Shown in pieces: positions 28,179 to 37,467 of a DNA stretch of 64,000 nt. The position numbers were made by a program, and so were the translations under genes. The notes beneath the pieces are model-generated. The model was given only the letters and a program-made list of their open reading frames with translations. It was not told the DNA's origin and did not search any database. The DNA lies in contig NZ_CP107935.1 in the NCBI RefSeq assembly GCF_036038375.1, positions 2,170,001 to 2,234,000 on the forward strand, given 5' to 3'. Source of the stretch: Streptomyces sp. NBC_00414. GTDB lineage: Bacteria; Actinomycetota; Actinomycetes; Streptomycetales; Streptomycetaceae. Each line of letters starts with the position of its first letter. Position 1 is the stretch's first letter.

Positions 28179-29732
28179 TCACGGCATCAGGTGGTACTCC
28201 GGGAAGTTCCCCGGCAGCCGCTCCCCCGCCGGCCCGTGCGTGACCGCGCGCACCAGCAGTTCGCCGCCCACGAACGCGCCGCGCCAGGACGCGCCGAAGC
28301 CGCCGAACAGTTCGTCGCGGTCGCCCCGGGAGCGGGGTTTTCCGTGGCCGACCTTGAAGGCGCGGATCTGCGGGGCCAGGCGGTTGTACGTGGCCTCGTC
28401 GTCCGTGGACAGGGTCGCGACCAGCGCGCCGTTCGACGCGTTCATCGCGGCCAGCAGTTCCGCCTCCGTGTCGACCAGGACGATGGTGTCGACCGGGCCG
28501 AAGGGTTCCGCGTGGTGCAGCGGGGAGGACGGGGGCGGGTTCAGGATCGTGACCGGCTGGACGTACGCCGAGGTGTCCTGGCCCGGCAGGAAGCGGGCGT
28601 CGGCGAGCTTGCCGCGGTGCAGCGGGACGGCGCCGCGGTCGATCGCCTCGGCGACCTGGTCGTGCAGTTCCTTCGCCTTGGCCGCGTTGATCACCGGCCC
28701 GAAGTCCAGCTTCGGAAACAGGTCGTCGGGGTGCTCGACGGCCAGCGGGTGGCCGACGCGGAGGGTGTCGACCGCCGGGAGGTACGCGGCGAGGAACTCG
28801 TCGAACAGCTCACGCTGGACGACGAAGCGCGGGTAGGCCGTGCAGCGCTGCTTGCCGTAGTCGAAGAGTTTCGGGATGACGGCCGTCAGCGCGTCCCAGT
28901 CGGTGTGGTTCCAGATGCCCCAGGTGTTCAGTCCCTCCTGTTCCAGTACGTGTCGCTTGCCGAGGTCGGCGACGGCCGTGGCCACCGCGGCGCCCGTGTC
29001 GCGGCCGCCGACGAAGGAGACGCAGCCGATCTCGGGCGCGCGCACGAGCGCCTCGGACAGTTCGCCGCCGCTGCCGCTGACGAGGGTGACGGGTATCCCC
29101 TCGCGGGCGGCGAGTGCGCAGGCCAGGGTGAGGCATGCGACGCCGCCGTCGGTCGGGGTCTTGGCGATGACCGCGTTGCCTACCAGTGCCTGTACCAGCA
29201 TTGCGTGAACGAGCACGCTCATCGGGTAGTTCCAGCTCGCGATGTTGGACACGGGTCCGTCCAGCGGGGTCCGGTCCGCGAGCATGGGTTCGATTCCGTC
29301 GACGTACCAGCGCACGCCGTCGATGGCGCGGTCGACGTCGGCCTGCGCGAGCCGCCAGGGCTTGCCGATCTCCCAGACGAGGAGTAGCGCGAGCAGTTCC
29401 CGGTGTTGGGTGAGGGCGTCGAGGGTGGCCGCGACGCGGGCCCGGCGTTCTTCGAGGGGTACGTGCCGCCAGGCGCGGTGGTGGTCGAGGGCGGCGCGGA
29501 CGGCCTGGTGGGCCGTGGCGCCGTCCAGTCGCGGCGGGCCCGCGATGGGGCTGCCGTCGACGGGGCTGGTGGCGGGCAGCGCCCGGCCGTCGGCCCGCCA
29601 GGCGGCGCCCCAGAGGTTGAGGACGCGGTCCTCCCGGAAGGCCTCGGGGGCCACGGCGAGACAGCGCTGCCAGGCGTCGGTCCACGAGGTGTGGGCCTTG
29701 AGGGTGAGGGTGGATGTGAGGGTGGGTGCCAT
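28179..29732 (-). CDS. Aldehyde dehydrogenase-superfamily protein of the oxalate locus
   Basis: A 517-residue aldehyde dehydrogenase-fold protein. The catalytic Cys (about 297, in GKQRCTAYPRF) and general-base region LEQEGLN (Glu about 264-266) are kept, and SNIASWNYPMSVLVHA is the usual nucleotide-side segment with Asn. The Cys context lacks the common GQxC, and the overall sequence is distant from NAD-dependent acetaldehyde or succinate-semialdehyde enzymes, nearer acylating or acyl-CoA-reducing members. Given the neighbours, it might interconvert glyoxylate and oxalyl-CoA or act on another acyl-CoA; this is inference. ATG 29732 has GGAG upstream. It lies 172 bases after sucD on the same strand. 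Confidence 0.75.
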   Translation of the reverse strand: MAPTLTSTLTLKAHTSWTDAWQRCLAVAPEAFREDRVLNLWGAAWRADGRALPATSPVDGSPIAGPPRLDGATAHQAVRAALDHHRAWRHVPLEERRARVAATLDALTQHRELLALLLVWEIGKPWRLAQADVDRAIDGVRWYVDGIEPMLADRTPLDGPVSNIASWNYPMSVLVHAMLVQALVGNAVIAKTPTDGGVACLTLACALAAREGIPVTLVSGSGGELSEALVRAPEIGCVSFVGGRDTGAAVATAVADLGKRHVLEQEGLNTWGIWNHTDWDALTAVIPKLFDYGKQRCTAYPRFVVQRELFDEFLAAYLPAVDTLRVGHPLAVEHPDDLFPKLDFGPVINAAKAKELHDQVAEAIDRGAVPLHRGKLADARFLPGQDTSAYVQPVTILNPPPSSPLHHAEPFGPVDTIVLVDTEAELLAAMNASNGALVATLSTDDEATYNRLAPQIRAFKVGHGKPRSRGDRDELFGGFGASWRGAFVGGELLVRAVTHGPAGERLPGNFPEYHLMP

Positions 29733-29813
29733 TCGGTTGCTCCGCTCTCGGTGCACAGTCGGGGGCGGTCGTTCATGGCTGGTCCCGCGTACGCGGGCGC
29801 TGAAGGTGCGCGC

Positions 29814-29842
29814 CCGGCACCGGGACCTCGTACCGGTGCCGG
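29814..29842. promoter_or_regulatory. Inverted repeat upstream of the aldehyde dehydrogenase gene
   Basis: Arms CCGGCACCGG (29814-29823) and CCGGTGCCGG (29833-29842) are exact complements with a 9-bp spacer. Part of the element is repeated just to the right (GGCACCGGGACGTCGTACCGG). It sits between sucD and the dehydrogenase gene, so it may be a terminator for the first or an operator for the second. Confidence 0.45.
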
Positions 29843-29904
29843 GCACCGGGACGTCGTACCGGCGACGCTAGCGACGCGCCGCGGCATCCGTAAGTGACGT
29901 CATG

Positions 29905-30804
29905 TCAACTATGAGTGACATCACGTTCCGTTTCGAGCCGGGCCAGCACCAGCCGGGCCGTCTCGGTCGGGGTGCCGCCCACCTGAACGCCGGCCGCCTC
30001 CAGGGCTTCCTTCTTGGCCTGGGCGGTGCCGGACGAGCCGGAGACGATGGCACCGGCGTGGCCCATCGTCTTGCCCTCGGGGGCGGTGAATCCTGCGATG
30101 TATCCGATGACGGGTTTGGTGACGTGGTCGCGGACGTACGCGGCCGCGCGTTCCTCGGCGTCGCCGCCGATCTCCCCTATGAGGACGATGAGTTCGGTGT
30201 CGGGGTCGTCCTGGAAGGCGGCCAGGCAGTCGATGTGGGTGGTGCCGACGACGGGGTCACCGCCGATGCCGACGCAGGTCGAGAAGCCTATGTCCCGCAG
30301 CTCGTACATGAGTTGGTAGGTGAGCGTGCCCGACTTGGAGACCAGGCCGATACGGCCGGGCTTGGTGATGTCGGCGGGGATGATGCCCGCGTTGGACTGG
30401 CCGGGGGTGATCAGGCCCGGGCAGTTGGGGCCGACGATCCGGGTGCCCTTGGCCTTCGCGTACGTGGTGAAGGCGACCGAGTCGTGGACCGGGATGCCCT
30501 CCGTGATGACCACCGCGAGGCCGATACCGGCGTCGGCGGCTTCGACAACCGCCGCCTTGGCGAAGGCCGGTGGGACGAACACGACACTGACGTCGGCGCC
30601 GGTCGCCTCGATGCCTTCGCGTACGGAGCCGAAGACGGGGACGGCGCGGTCGTCGAAGTCGACGCTCCGGCCCGCCTTGCGCGGGTTGACGCCGCCGACG
30701 ACGTCGGTGCCCGCGGCGAGCATGCGCCGGGTGTGCTTCATGCCCTCGCCGCCGGTCATGCCCTGGACGAGGACCTTGCTCTCCTTGGTGAGGTAGATGG
30801 CCAT
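29905..30804 (-). CDS. sucD: Succinyl-CoA synthetase-type alpha subunit
   Basis: A 299-residue alpha subunit of ADP/GDP-forming acyl-CoA synthetases. CoA-binding Rossmann region at the N-terminus ([21 protein letters not shown]), NCPGLITPG, and the phosphohistidine loop [11 protein letters not shown] (about 245) are intact. It needs the beta subunit encoded directly upstream. As a second, pathway-linked copy it may activate succinate, malate or another acid in oxalate metabolism; succinyl-CoA could prime CoA transfer to oxalate. ATG 30804 has GGAG eight bases upstream, and only 11 bases separate it from the sucC-type stop. Confidence 0.88.
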   Translation of the reverse strand: MAIYLTKESKVLVQGMTGGEGMKHTRRMLAAGTDVVGGVNPRKAGRSVDFDDRAVPVFGSVREGIEATGADVSVVFVPPAFAKAAVVEAADAGIGLAVVITEGIPVHDSVAFTTYAKAKGTRIVGPNCPGLITPGQSNAGIIPADITKPGRIGLVSKSGTLTYQLMYELRDIGFSTCVGIGGDPVVGTTHIDCLAAFQDDPDTELIVLIGEIGGDAEERAAAYVRDHVTKPVIGYIAGFTAPEGKTMGHAGAIVSGSSGTAQAKKEALEAAGVQVGGTPTETARLVLARLETERDVTHS

Positions 30805-30815
30805 GTCCTTCTCCT

Positions 30816-31946
30816 TCAGCCGGCGTTGGCGAACTGGGCGGCACGACGCGCCGCACCGTCCATGGTGGTGGACTGCTGGACCATGGGGTGCGCGCGGTCG
30901 TCGAGAATCGCGCGGCCGCGTACGGCGCTGTTGCCGTCGAGGCGTACGACCAGTGGTTTGGTCAACTGGACCGCGTCCAGGGCCTGCACGATGCCGTCGG
31001 CGACCGCGTCGCAGGCGGTGATGCCGCCGAAGACGTTGACGAAGACCGACTTGACGGCCGGGTCGGAGAGGATGACGGAGAGGCCGTCGGCCATGATCTG
31101 GGCGGAGGCGCCGCCGCCGATGTCGAGGAAGTTGGCGGGGCGCGCGCCGCAGCCGGCGACCACGTCGAGGGTCGACATGACGAGGCCGGCGCCGTTGCCG
31201 ATGATGCCGACCTCGCCTTCCAGCTTCACGTAGTTGAGGCCCTTGGCCGCGGCGGCCGCCTCCAGCGGTTCGTCGTGCGCCGTCTCCTGCCTGCCCCAAC
31301 GCGCCTGCCGGAAGCGGGCGTTGTCGTCGAGGGTGACCTTGCCGTCGAGTGCGAGGATCTGCCCCTGCGCCGTACGGACGAGGGGGTTGACCTCGACGAG
31401 TACGGCGTCCTCGCGGACGAGTACGTCCCAGAGCCTGACGAGGACGTCGACGGTCTGCGGGGGCAGCCCCGCGGCTTCGGCGATCTCGGCGGCCTTCGCC
31501 GAGGTGACACCTTCCGCCGGGTCGATGTGGATCCGGGCCACCGCGTCCGGGCGGGTGGCGGCGACCTCCTCGATGTCCATGCCACCCTCGGCCGAGGCGA
31601 TCGCGAGGAAGCGGCCGGCCGCGCGGTCGAGTACGTAACTGACGTAGAACTCGCTCTCGATGTCCACCGGCTGGGCCAGCATCACCTTTCCGACGGTGTG
31701 GCCCTTGATGTCCATGCCGAGGATCTGGCGTGCCGTCAGTTCGGCGGCGGCCGGGTCGGCGGCCAGTTTCACGCCGCCCGCTTTGCCCCGTCCACCGGTC
31801 TTCACCTGCGCCTTGACGACGACGCGGCCACCCAGCCCGCGGGCGATCTCACGTGCCTCTTTGGGTGAGTCGGTGACCTCCGCCCTCGGCACCAAGATGC
31901 CGTGTTCTTCGAAGAGTTCCCTTGCCTGGTGCTCGAACAGGTCCAT
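30816..31946 (-). CDS. sucC: Succinyl-CoA synthetase-type beta subunit
   Basis: A 376-residue ATP-grasp beta subunit. It begins [17 protein letters not shown], has [19 protein letters not shown] (nucleotide-binding), the metal-binding LVEVNPLV (about 195), and the C-terminal [11 protein letters not shown]...FLDIGGGA and FVNVFGGI segments. It forms a heteromer with the adjacent alpha subunit to make an acyl-CoA from acid, CoA and NTP. First gene of the left arm of the oxalate locus, divergent from the decarboxylase gene, with an inverted-repeat operator between them. Confidence 0.9.
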   Translation of the reverse strand: MDLFEHQARELFEEHGILVPRAEVTDSPKEAREIARGLGGRVVVKAQVKTGGRGKAGGVKLAADPAAAELTARQILGMDIKGHTVGKVMLAQPVDIESEFYVSYVLDRAAGRFLAIASAEGGMDIEEVAATRPDAVARIHIDPAEGVTSAKAAEIAEAAGLPPQTVDVLVRLWDVLVREDAVLVEVNPLVRTAQGQILALDGKVTLDDNARFRQARWGRQETAHDEPLEAAAAAKGLNYVKLEGEVGIIGNGAGLVMSTLDVVAGCGARPANFLDIGGGASAQIMADGLSVILSDPAVKSVFVNVFGGITACDAVADGIVQALDAVQLTKPLVVRLDGNSAVRGRAILDDRAHPMVQQSTTMDGAARRAAQFANAG

Positions 31947-32014
31947 CTCGGCTCCCTCTTAAAAGTGCCGCACGCCCCCTGGACACCACTCACTGGATGC
32001 GGGATAACAAGCTT

Positions 32015-32038
32015 CATACAGTATTCGTCGACTGTATG
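32015..32038. promoter_or_regulatory. Inverted repeat in the divergent oxalate promoter region
   Basis: CATACAGT (32015-32022) and ACTGTATG (32031-32038) are perfect 8-bp arms with an 8-bp spacer in the 187-bp gap between sucC and the decarboxylase gene. The AT-rich arms stand out from the GC-rich background. The form suits a dimeric GntR/FCD-type repressor controlling both arms; the regulator is not encoded next to it. Confidence 0.6.
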
Positions 32039-32133
32039 CAATGTACCGCGACGGCATCCACGAACAGTGCGCGCACCACGTATGAGCTGCGCTTCCGCGC
32101 GCCCAATCCCCTACGAAGGGACAGGACTTCGCC

Positions 32134-33819
32134 ATGCCCGACGACAACAGCCAGAACCTCATATCCGGTGGGCACCTGGTCGCCAAGGCACTCAAAGCGG
32201 AGGGCGTGGAGGTCATCTACACGCTCTGCGGCGGCCACATCATCGACATCTACGACGGCTGCGTCGACGAAGGCATCGAGGTCGTCGACGTACGCCACGA
32301 GCAGGTCGCCGCCCACGCCGCCGACGGTTACGCACGCATCACCGGCAAGCCCGGCTGCGCCGTCGTCACCGCCGGTCCCGGCACGACCGACGCGGTGACG
32401 GGCGTCGCCAACGCCTTCCGCGCGGAGTCCCCGATGCTGCTGATCGGCGGCCAGGGCGCCCATACGCAGCACAAGATGGGGTCGCTGCAGGACCTGCCGC
32501 ACGTCGACATGATGACGCCGATCACCAAGTTCGCGGCGACCGTGCCGGACACCGCGCGGGCCGCCGACATGGTGTCCATGGCGTTCCGCGAGTGCTACCA
32601 CGGGGCGCCGGGGCCGTCCTTCCTGGAGATCCCGCGCGATGTCCTGGACGCCAAGGTGCCGGTGGAGAAGGCCCGTGTCCCCGCCGCAGGCCAGTACCGG
32701 GCCTCGACCCGCTCGGCCGGTGACCCCGAGGCCATCGAGAAGCTCGCCGACCTCCTCGTGCACGCCGAGAAACCGGCGATCCTGCTGGGCAGCCAGGTGT
32801 GGACGACCCGAGGCACCGAGTCCGCCATCGACCTCGTACGCACCCTCAACATCCCCGCCTACATGAACGGCGCCGGACGCGGCACCCTGCCGCCCGGCGA
32901 CCCGCACCACTTCCAGCTCTCGCGCCGGTACGCCTTCTCCAACGCCGACGTCATCGTCATCGTCGGCACCCCCTTCGACTTCCGCATGGGCTACGGCAAG
33001 CGGCTGTCGCAGAGCGCGACCGTCGTACAGATCGACCTCGACTACCGGACCGTCGGCAAGAACCGGGACATCGACCTCGGCATCGTCGGGGACCCGGGGC
33101 TCGTCCTGAAATCGGTCGCCGAGGCCGCCTCCGGGCGCCTGAACGGGGGCGCGTCGAAGCGCAAGGAGTGGCTCGACGAACTGCGCGCCGCCGAGCAGAC
33201 CGCCATCGAGAAGCGGCTGCCGAGCCTGAAGTCCGACGCCTCGCCGATCCACCCGTACCGGCTGGTCAGCGAGATCAACGACTTCCTGACCGAGGACTCC
33301 ATCTACATCGGGGACGGCGGCGACATCGTCACCTTCTCCGGGCAGGTCGTGCAGCCCAAGTCACCCGGGCACTGGATGGACCCGGGCCCGCTCGGCACGC
33401 TCGGGGTCGGCATCCCCTTCGTGCTGGCCGCCAAGAAGGCACGGCCCGACAAGGAGGTCGTGGCCCTCTTCGGGGACGGCGCCTTCTCCCTGACCGGCTG
33501 GGACTTCGAGACCCTCGTCCGCTACGACCTCCCCTTCGTCGGCATCGTCGGCAACAACTCCTCCATGAACCAGATCCGCTACGGCCAGGCCGCCAAGTAC
33601 GGCCTGGAGCGCGAGCGGGTCGGCAACACCCTCGGCGACGTCCACTACGACAAGTTCGCCCAGATGCTGGGCGGTTACGGCGAGGAGGTCCGCGACCCCG
33701 CCGACATCGGCCCGGCCCTCCAGCGCGCCCGTGAGTCGGGCAAGCCGTCGCTCATCAACGTCTGGGTCGACCCGGACGCGTACGCCCCCGGAACCATGAA
33801 CCAGACGATGTACAAGTGA
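32134..33819 (+). CDS. ThDP-dependent decarboxylase, probable oxalyl-CoA decarboxylase
   Basis: A 561-residue thiamine diphosphate enzyme. Catalytic Glu56 lies in [15 protein letters not shown]; the ThDP/Mg motif is GDGAFSLTG...NN (about 447-475). Sequence alone looks like the acetolactate synthase branch ([10 protein letters not shown]), but it is coupled by 10 bases to an unmistakable formyl-CoA:oxalate CoA-transferase gene, so oxalyl-CoA to formyl-CoA and CO2 is the likely reaction. It lacks the YEE segment following the pyruvyl-pocket loop of Oxalobacter Oxc, so it is a divergent or convergent solution. There is no acetolactate synthase small subunit nearby. First gene of the right arm. 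Confidence 0.8.
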   Translation: MPDDNSQNLISGGHLVAKALKAEGVEVIYTLCGGHIIDIYDGCVDEGIEVVDVRHEQVAAHAADGYARITGKPGCAVVTAGPGTTDAVTGVANAFRAESPMLLIGGQGAHTQHKMGSLQDLPHVDMMTPITKFAATVPDTARAADMVSMAFRECYHGAPGPSFLEIPRDVLDAKVPVEKARVPAAGQYRASTRSAGDPEAIEKLADLLVHAEKPAILLGSQVWTTRGTESAIDLVRTLNIPAYMNGAGRGTLPPGDPHHFQLSRRYAFSNADVIVIVGTPFDFRMGYGKRLSQSATVVQIDLDYRTVGKNRDIDLGIVGDPGLVLKSVAEAASGRLNGGASKRKEWLDELRAAEQTAIEKRLPSLKSDASPIHPYRLVSEINDFLTEDSIYIGDGGDIVTFSGQVVQPKSPGHWMDPGPLGTLGVGIPFVLAAKKARPDKEVVALFGDGAFSLTGWDFETLVRYDLPFVGIVGNNSSMNQIRYGQAAKYGLERERVGNTLGDVHYDKFAQMLGGYGEEVRDPADIGPALQRARESGKPSLINVWVDPDAYAPGTMNQTMYK

Positions 33820-33829
33820 GGTGGAACCG

Positions 33830-35104
33830 TTGACCACAACGACAGCGACGATCCCCACGGCGGCGACGCCGGCCTCGGCCAAGGCGCTCGAAGGCGTCCG
33901 TGTCCTCGACATGACGCACGTCCAGTCCGGTCCCTCCGCCACCCAGCTGCTCGCCTGGCTCGGCGCGGACGTCGTCAAACTGGAGGCGCCGACCGGGGAC
34001 ATCACGCGCAAGCAGCTGCGCGACCTCCCGGACGTCGACTCCCTCTACTTCACGATGCTCAACTGCAACAAGCGGAGCATCACCCTCAACACCAAGACCG
34101 AGCGCGGCAAGGAGATCCTCACCGAGCTGATCCGGCGCTCCGACGTCATGGTCGAGAACTTCGGACCGGGCGCGGTCGACCGCATGGGCTTCACCTGGGA
34201 CCGCATCCAGGAGATCAATCCGCGGATCGTCTATGCCTCCATCAAGGGGTTCGGGGACGGCCCGTACACCAAGTTCAAGGCGTACGAGGTCGTCGCTCAG
34301 GCCATGGGCGGGTCGATGTCGACCACCGGCTTCGAGGACGGGCCGCCGCTGGCGACGGGAGCCCAGATCGGTGACTCGGGCACGGGCATCCACGCGGTGG
34401 CGGCGATCCTCGCCGCTCTGTTCCAGCGGGAGAACACGGGGCGCGGGCAGCGCGTGAACGTGGCGATGCAGCACGCGGTGCTGAATCTGTGCCGGGTGAA
34501 ACTGCGGGACCAGCAGCGCCTCGGGCATGGGCCGCTGGCTGAATATCCCAACGACGACTTCGGCGACGAAGTTCCCAGGTCCGGAAACGCGTCCGGCGGA
34601 GGCCAGCCCGGCTGGGCCGTCAAGTGCGCGCCGGGCGGCCCCAACGACTACGTGTACGTCATCGTGCAGCCCGTCGGCTGGAAGCCGCTCTCCGAGCTGA
34701 TCGGCCGGCCGGAGCTGGCGGACGACCCCGAGTGGGCGACCCCGGAGGCACGCCTGCCCCAGCTCACCAAGATGTTCCAGCTGATCGAGGAGTGGTCGGC
34801 CACGCTCCCCAAGTGGCAGGTGCTGGAGCAGCTCAACGCCCACAACATCCCGTGCGGCCCGATCCTCTCCACCAAGGAGATCATCGAGGACGAGTCGCTG
34901 GTCGCCAACGAGATGGTCGTGACGGTGCCGCACCCCGAGCGGGGCGACTTCGTGACCGTGGGCAGCCCGCTGAAGCTCTCCGACTCCCCCGTGGACGTGA
35001 CCAGTTCGCCGCTGCTCGGCGAGCACAACGAAGAGGTGTACGTCGGCGAGCTCGGGCTCGGTGACGAGGAGCTGCGCCTGCTCAAGTCGAACGGAGTGAT
35101 CTGA
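33830..35104 (+). CDS. frc: Formyl-CoA:oxalate CoA-transferase
   Basis: A 424-residue family III CoA-transferase, close to Oxalobacter Frc: [41 protein letters not shown], and the catalytic Asp at about residue 182 in [10 protein letters not shown]. The flexible glycine loop SGGGQPGW and LRDQQRL also match. It moves CoA from formyl-CoA to oxalate, feeding the decarboxylase encoded upstream and releasing formate. TTG at 33830 is preferred because GAGGTGG is properly spaced; GTG 33821 would leave no room after the previous stop. It is the anchor for calling this region an oxalate locus. Confidence 0.92.
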   Translation: MTTTTATIPTAATPASAKALEGVRVLDMTHVQSGPSATQLLAWLGADVVKLEAPTGDITRKQLRDLPDVDSLYFTMLNCNKRSITLNTKTERGKEILTELIRRSDVMVENFGPGAVDRMGFTWDRIQEINPRIVYASIKGFGDGPYTKFKAYEVVAQAMGGSMSTTGFEDGPPLATGAQIGDSGTGIHAVAAILAALFQRENTGRGQRVNVAMQHAVLNLCRVKLRDQQRLGHGPLAEYPNDDFGDEVPRSGNASGGGQPGWAVKCAPGGPNDYVYVIVQPVGWKPLSELIGRPELADDPEWATPEARLPQLTKMFQLIEEWSATLPKWQVLEQLNAHNIPCGPILSTKEIIEDESLVANEMVVTVPHPERGDFVTVGSPLKLSDSPVDVTSSPLLGEHNEEVYVGELGLGDEELRLLKSNGVI

Positions 35105-35107
35105 TTG

Positions 35108-37240
35108 ATGGCCGAAGACCGGGTGCTGAGGGTGCGTGCGCTCCTCGACGCCGTGCGGGCGTCAGGACGGACGGCGCTGACCGCACCCGAGGGCAAGGTG
35201 GTCGCCGACGCGTACGCGATCGCCGTCCCCGGTGAGGAACTGGCGACCGACGTCGACGAGGCGGTCGCGTACGCGGCACGCTTCGGCAGCCCCGTCGTGA
35301 TGAAGATCGTCTCCCCGGACATCCTGCACAAGACCGACGCGGGCGGTGTGATCGTCGGAGTGGAGGGTGCGGCGGACGTACGCGCCGCCTTCCACAAGAT
35401 CATCGAGAATGCCCGGGCCTACGACTCCCAGGCCCGCATCGAGGGCGTACAGGTGCAGGAACTGCTCCCTCAGGGGCAGGAGGTGATCGTCGGCGCGGTG
35501 ACCGATCCGACGTTCGGGAAGGTCGTGGCGTTCGGTCTCGGCGGTGTGCTGGTCGAGGTTTTGAAGGACGTCACCTTCCGGCTGGCGCCCGTCGATCCGG
35601 ACGAGGCGCTGTCGATGCTGGACTCGATCCGGGCCGCGGAGATCCTGCGCGGGGTCCGGGGCGCGCCCGCGGTGGACCGGTGGGCGATCGCCGAGCAGAT
35701 CCGCCGGGTCTCCGAACTGGTCTCGGACTTCCCCGAGATCGCCGAGGTGGACCTGAACCCGGTGATCGCCACCCCGGAGGGCGCGGTGGCCGCGGACATC
35801 CGGGTCATCCTCGCCGAGTCGGTGCCGAAGCCCCGCCGCAAGTACGGCCGCGAGGAGATCCTCACCTCGATGCGCCGGCTGATGCAGCCGTCGTCGGTGG
35901 CCGTGATCGGCGCCTCCAACGAGCAGGGCAAGATCGGCAATTCGGTCATGCGCAACCTCATCGACGGCGGTTTCTCCGGGGAGATCCATCCGGTGAACCC
36001 CAAGGCCGATGACATTCTCGGCCGCAAGGCGTACAAGAGTGTCACCGACGTTCCCGGTGAGGTGGATGTGGCGGTCTTCGCTATCCCCGCCAAGTTCGTG
36101 GCCTCGGCCCTGGAGGAGGTGGGACGCAAGGGGATCGCCAACGCCGTGCTGATCCCCTCCGGGTTCGCGGAGACCGGTGAGCACGAGCTGCAGGACGAGA
36201 TCGTGGCCATCGGCGAGCGGTACGGCGTCCGGCTGCTCGGGCCGAACATCTACGGTTACTACTCGACGTGGCAGGACCTGTGCGCCACGTTCTGCACGCC
36301 GTACGACGTGAAGGGCGGCGTCGCGCTCACGTCCCAGTCCGGTGGCATAGGGATGGCCATCCTGGGCTTCGCGCGCACTACGAAGACGGGTGTTTCCGCG
36401 ATCGTGGGGCTCGGCAACAAGTCGGACCTCGACGAGGACGACCTGCTGACCTGGTTCGGCGAGGATCCCAACACCAAGTGCATCGCCATGCACCTGGAGG
36501 ACCTCAAGGACGGTCGCGCCTTCGTGGAGGCCGCGCGGGCGACCGTCCCCAAGAAGCCGGTGGTCGTCCTGAAGGCGGGCCGTACGGCGGCCGGGGCCAG
36601 GGCCGCGGGCTCGCACACGGGCGCCCTCGCGGGCGACGACGCCGTGTACGAGGACATCCTGAAGCAGGCCGGCGTCATCAGGGCGCCCGGCCTGAACGAA
36701 ATGCTGGAGTACGCGCGCGCGTTGCCGGTGCTGCCGACTCCGCAGGGCGACAACATCGTGATCATCACGGGCGCCGGCGGCAGTGGCGTACTGCTGTCCG
36801 ACGCGGTGACCGACAACGGCCTCTCCCTGATGGAGATCCCACCGGATCTGGACGCGTCCTTCCGGAAGTTCATCCCGCCCTTCGGGGCCGCCGGCAACCC
36901 GGTGGACATCACGGGCGGCGAGCCCCCGTCGACGTACGAGGCGACGATCAGGCTCGGTCTCGAGGACCCGCGGATCCACTCGCTGGTCCTCGGCTACTGG
37001 CACACCATCGTGACCCCTCCCATGGTCTTCGCCGAGCTCACCGCGCGCGTGGTGGCCGAATTCAGGGAGCGCGGGATCGAGAAGCCCGTCGTGGCGTCGC
37101 TCGCGGGCGACGTCGAGGTCGAGGAGGCCTGCCAGTACCTCTTCGAGCACGGGGTCGTGGCCTACCCGTACACGACCGAGAAGCCGGTGGCGGTGCTCGG
37201 TGCGAAGTACCGCTGGGCGCGGGCGGCGGGGCTGCTGTGA
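35108..37240 (+). CDS. NDP-forming acyl-CoA synthetase, fused beta-alpha (ACD type)
   Basis: A 710-residue single-chain ADP-forming acyl-CoA synthetase. The ATP-grasp beta-like part comes first (about 20-230: VVMKIVSPDILHKTDAGGV, VQVQELLPQG), then the CoA-binding and ligase alpha-like parts (about 255-700: SVAVIGASNEQGKIGN, LLGPNIYG, TSQSGGIGMA, GSHTGALAGDD). It makes an acyl-CoA from a carboxylate with ATP. In this position it may make formyl-CoA or oxalyl-CoA to start the CoA cycle, or work on another acid; this is inference. ATG 35108 or TTG 35105 both fit GGAG at 35093; it follows frc with three bases between. Confidence 0.87.
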   Translation: MAEDRVLRVRALLDAVRASGRTALTAPEGKVVADAYAIAVPGEELATDVDEAVAYAARFGSPVVMKIVSPDILHKTDAGGVIVGVEGAADVRAAFHKIIENARAYDSQARIEGVQVQELLPQGQEVIVGAVTDPTFGKVVAFGLGGVLVEVLKDVTFRLAPVDPDEALSMLDSIRAAEILRGVRGAPAVDRWAIAEQIRRVSELVSDFPEIAEVDLNPVIATPEGAVAADIRVILAESVPKPRRKYGREEILTSMRRLMQPSSVAVIGASNEQGKIGNSVMRNLIDGGFSGEIHPVNPKADDILGRKAYKSVTDVPGEVDVAVFAIPAKFVASALEEVGRKGIANAVLIPSGFAETGEHELQDEIVAIGERYGVRLLGPNIYGYYSTWQDLCATFCTPYDVKGGVALTSQSGGIGMAILGFARTTKTGVSAIVGLGNKSDLDEDDLLTWFGEDPNTKCIAMHLEDLKDGRAFVEAARATVPKKPVVVLKAGRTAAGARAAGSHTGALAGDDAVYEDILKQAGVIRAPGLNEMLEYARALPVLPTPQGDNIVIITGAGGSGVLLSDAVTDNGLSLMEIPPDLDASFRKFIPPFGAAGNPVDITGGEPPSTYEATIRLGLEDPRIHSLVLGYWHTIVTPPMVFAELTARVVAEFRERGIEKPVVASLAGDVEVEEACQYLFEHGVVAYPYTTEKPVAVLGAKYRWARAAGLL

Positions 37241-37358
37241 CGCGGAGTCGAGCGGCGGACCGGCCGGGGGACCGGGGGTTGTCCCCCGGGCGGGCCGCAG
37301 CCCGCTGGGCCCGGGCGGCGGGGCTGTTGGGGGGCGGTTCATGACCTGACCCGGCGAA

Positions 37359-37391
37359 GGGGCGGGCCGACGGTGCGCGTCGGCCCGCCCC
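37359..37391. terminator. Hairpin terminator after the acyl-CoA synthetase gene
   Basis: A 13-bp perfect GC-rich stem (37359-37371 with 37379-37391), 7-base loop, between the synthetase and the transporter gene. It may reduce but not stop readthrough to the transporter. Confidence 0.75.
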
Positions 37392-37467
37392 GGGACCCGT
37401 GCGCACACGAAAGGCATTGGACAGGGGGCGCTGGCCAGATCTTTCGACGCAAGGGGTGCTACGAGAC

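Noticed and set aside
28179..29732. Phenylacetate ring-cleavage PaaN
   Set aside because: No paa genes adjacent, and the N-terminus does not resemble PaaN proteins.
32134..33819. Acetolactate synthase of branched-chain amino acid synthesis
   Set aside because: No small subunit or ilv genes adjacent; tightly followed by frc and in an oxalate context.
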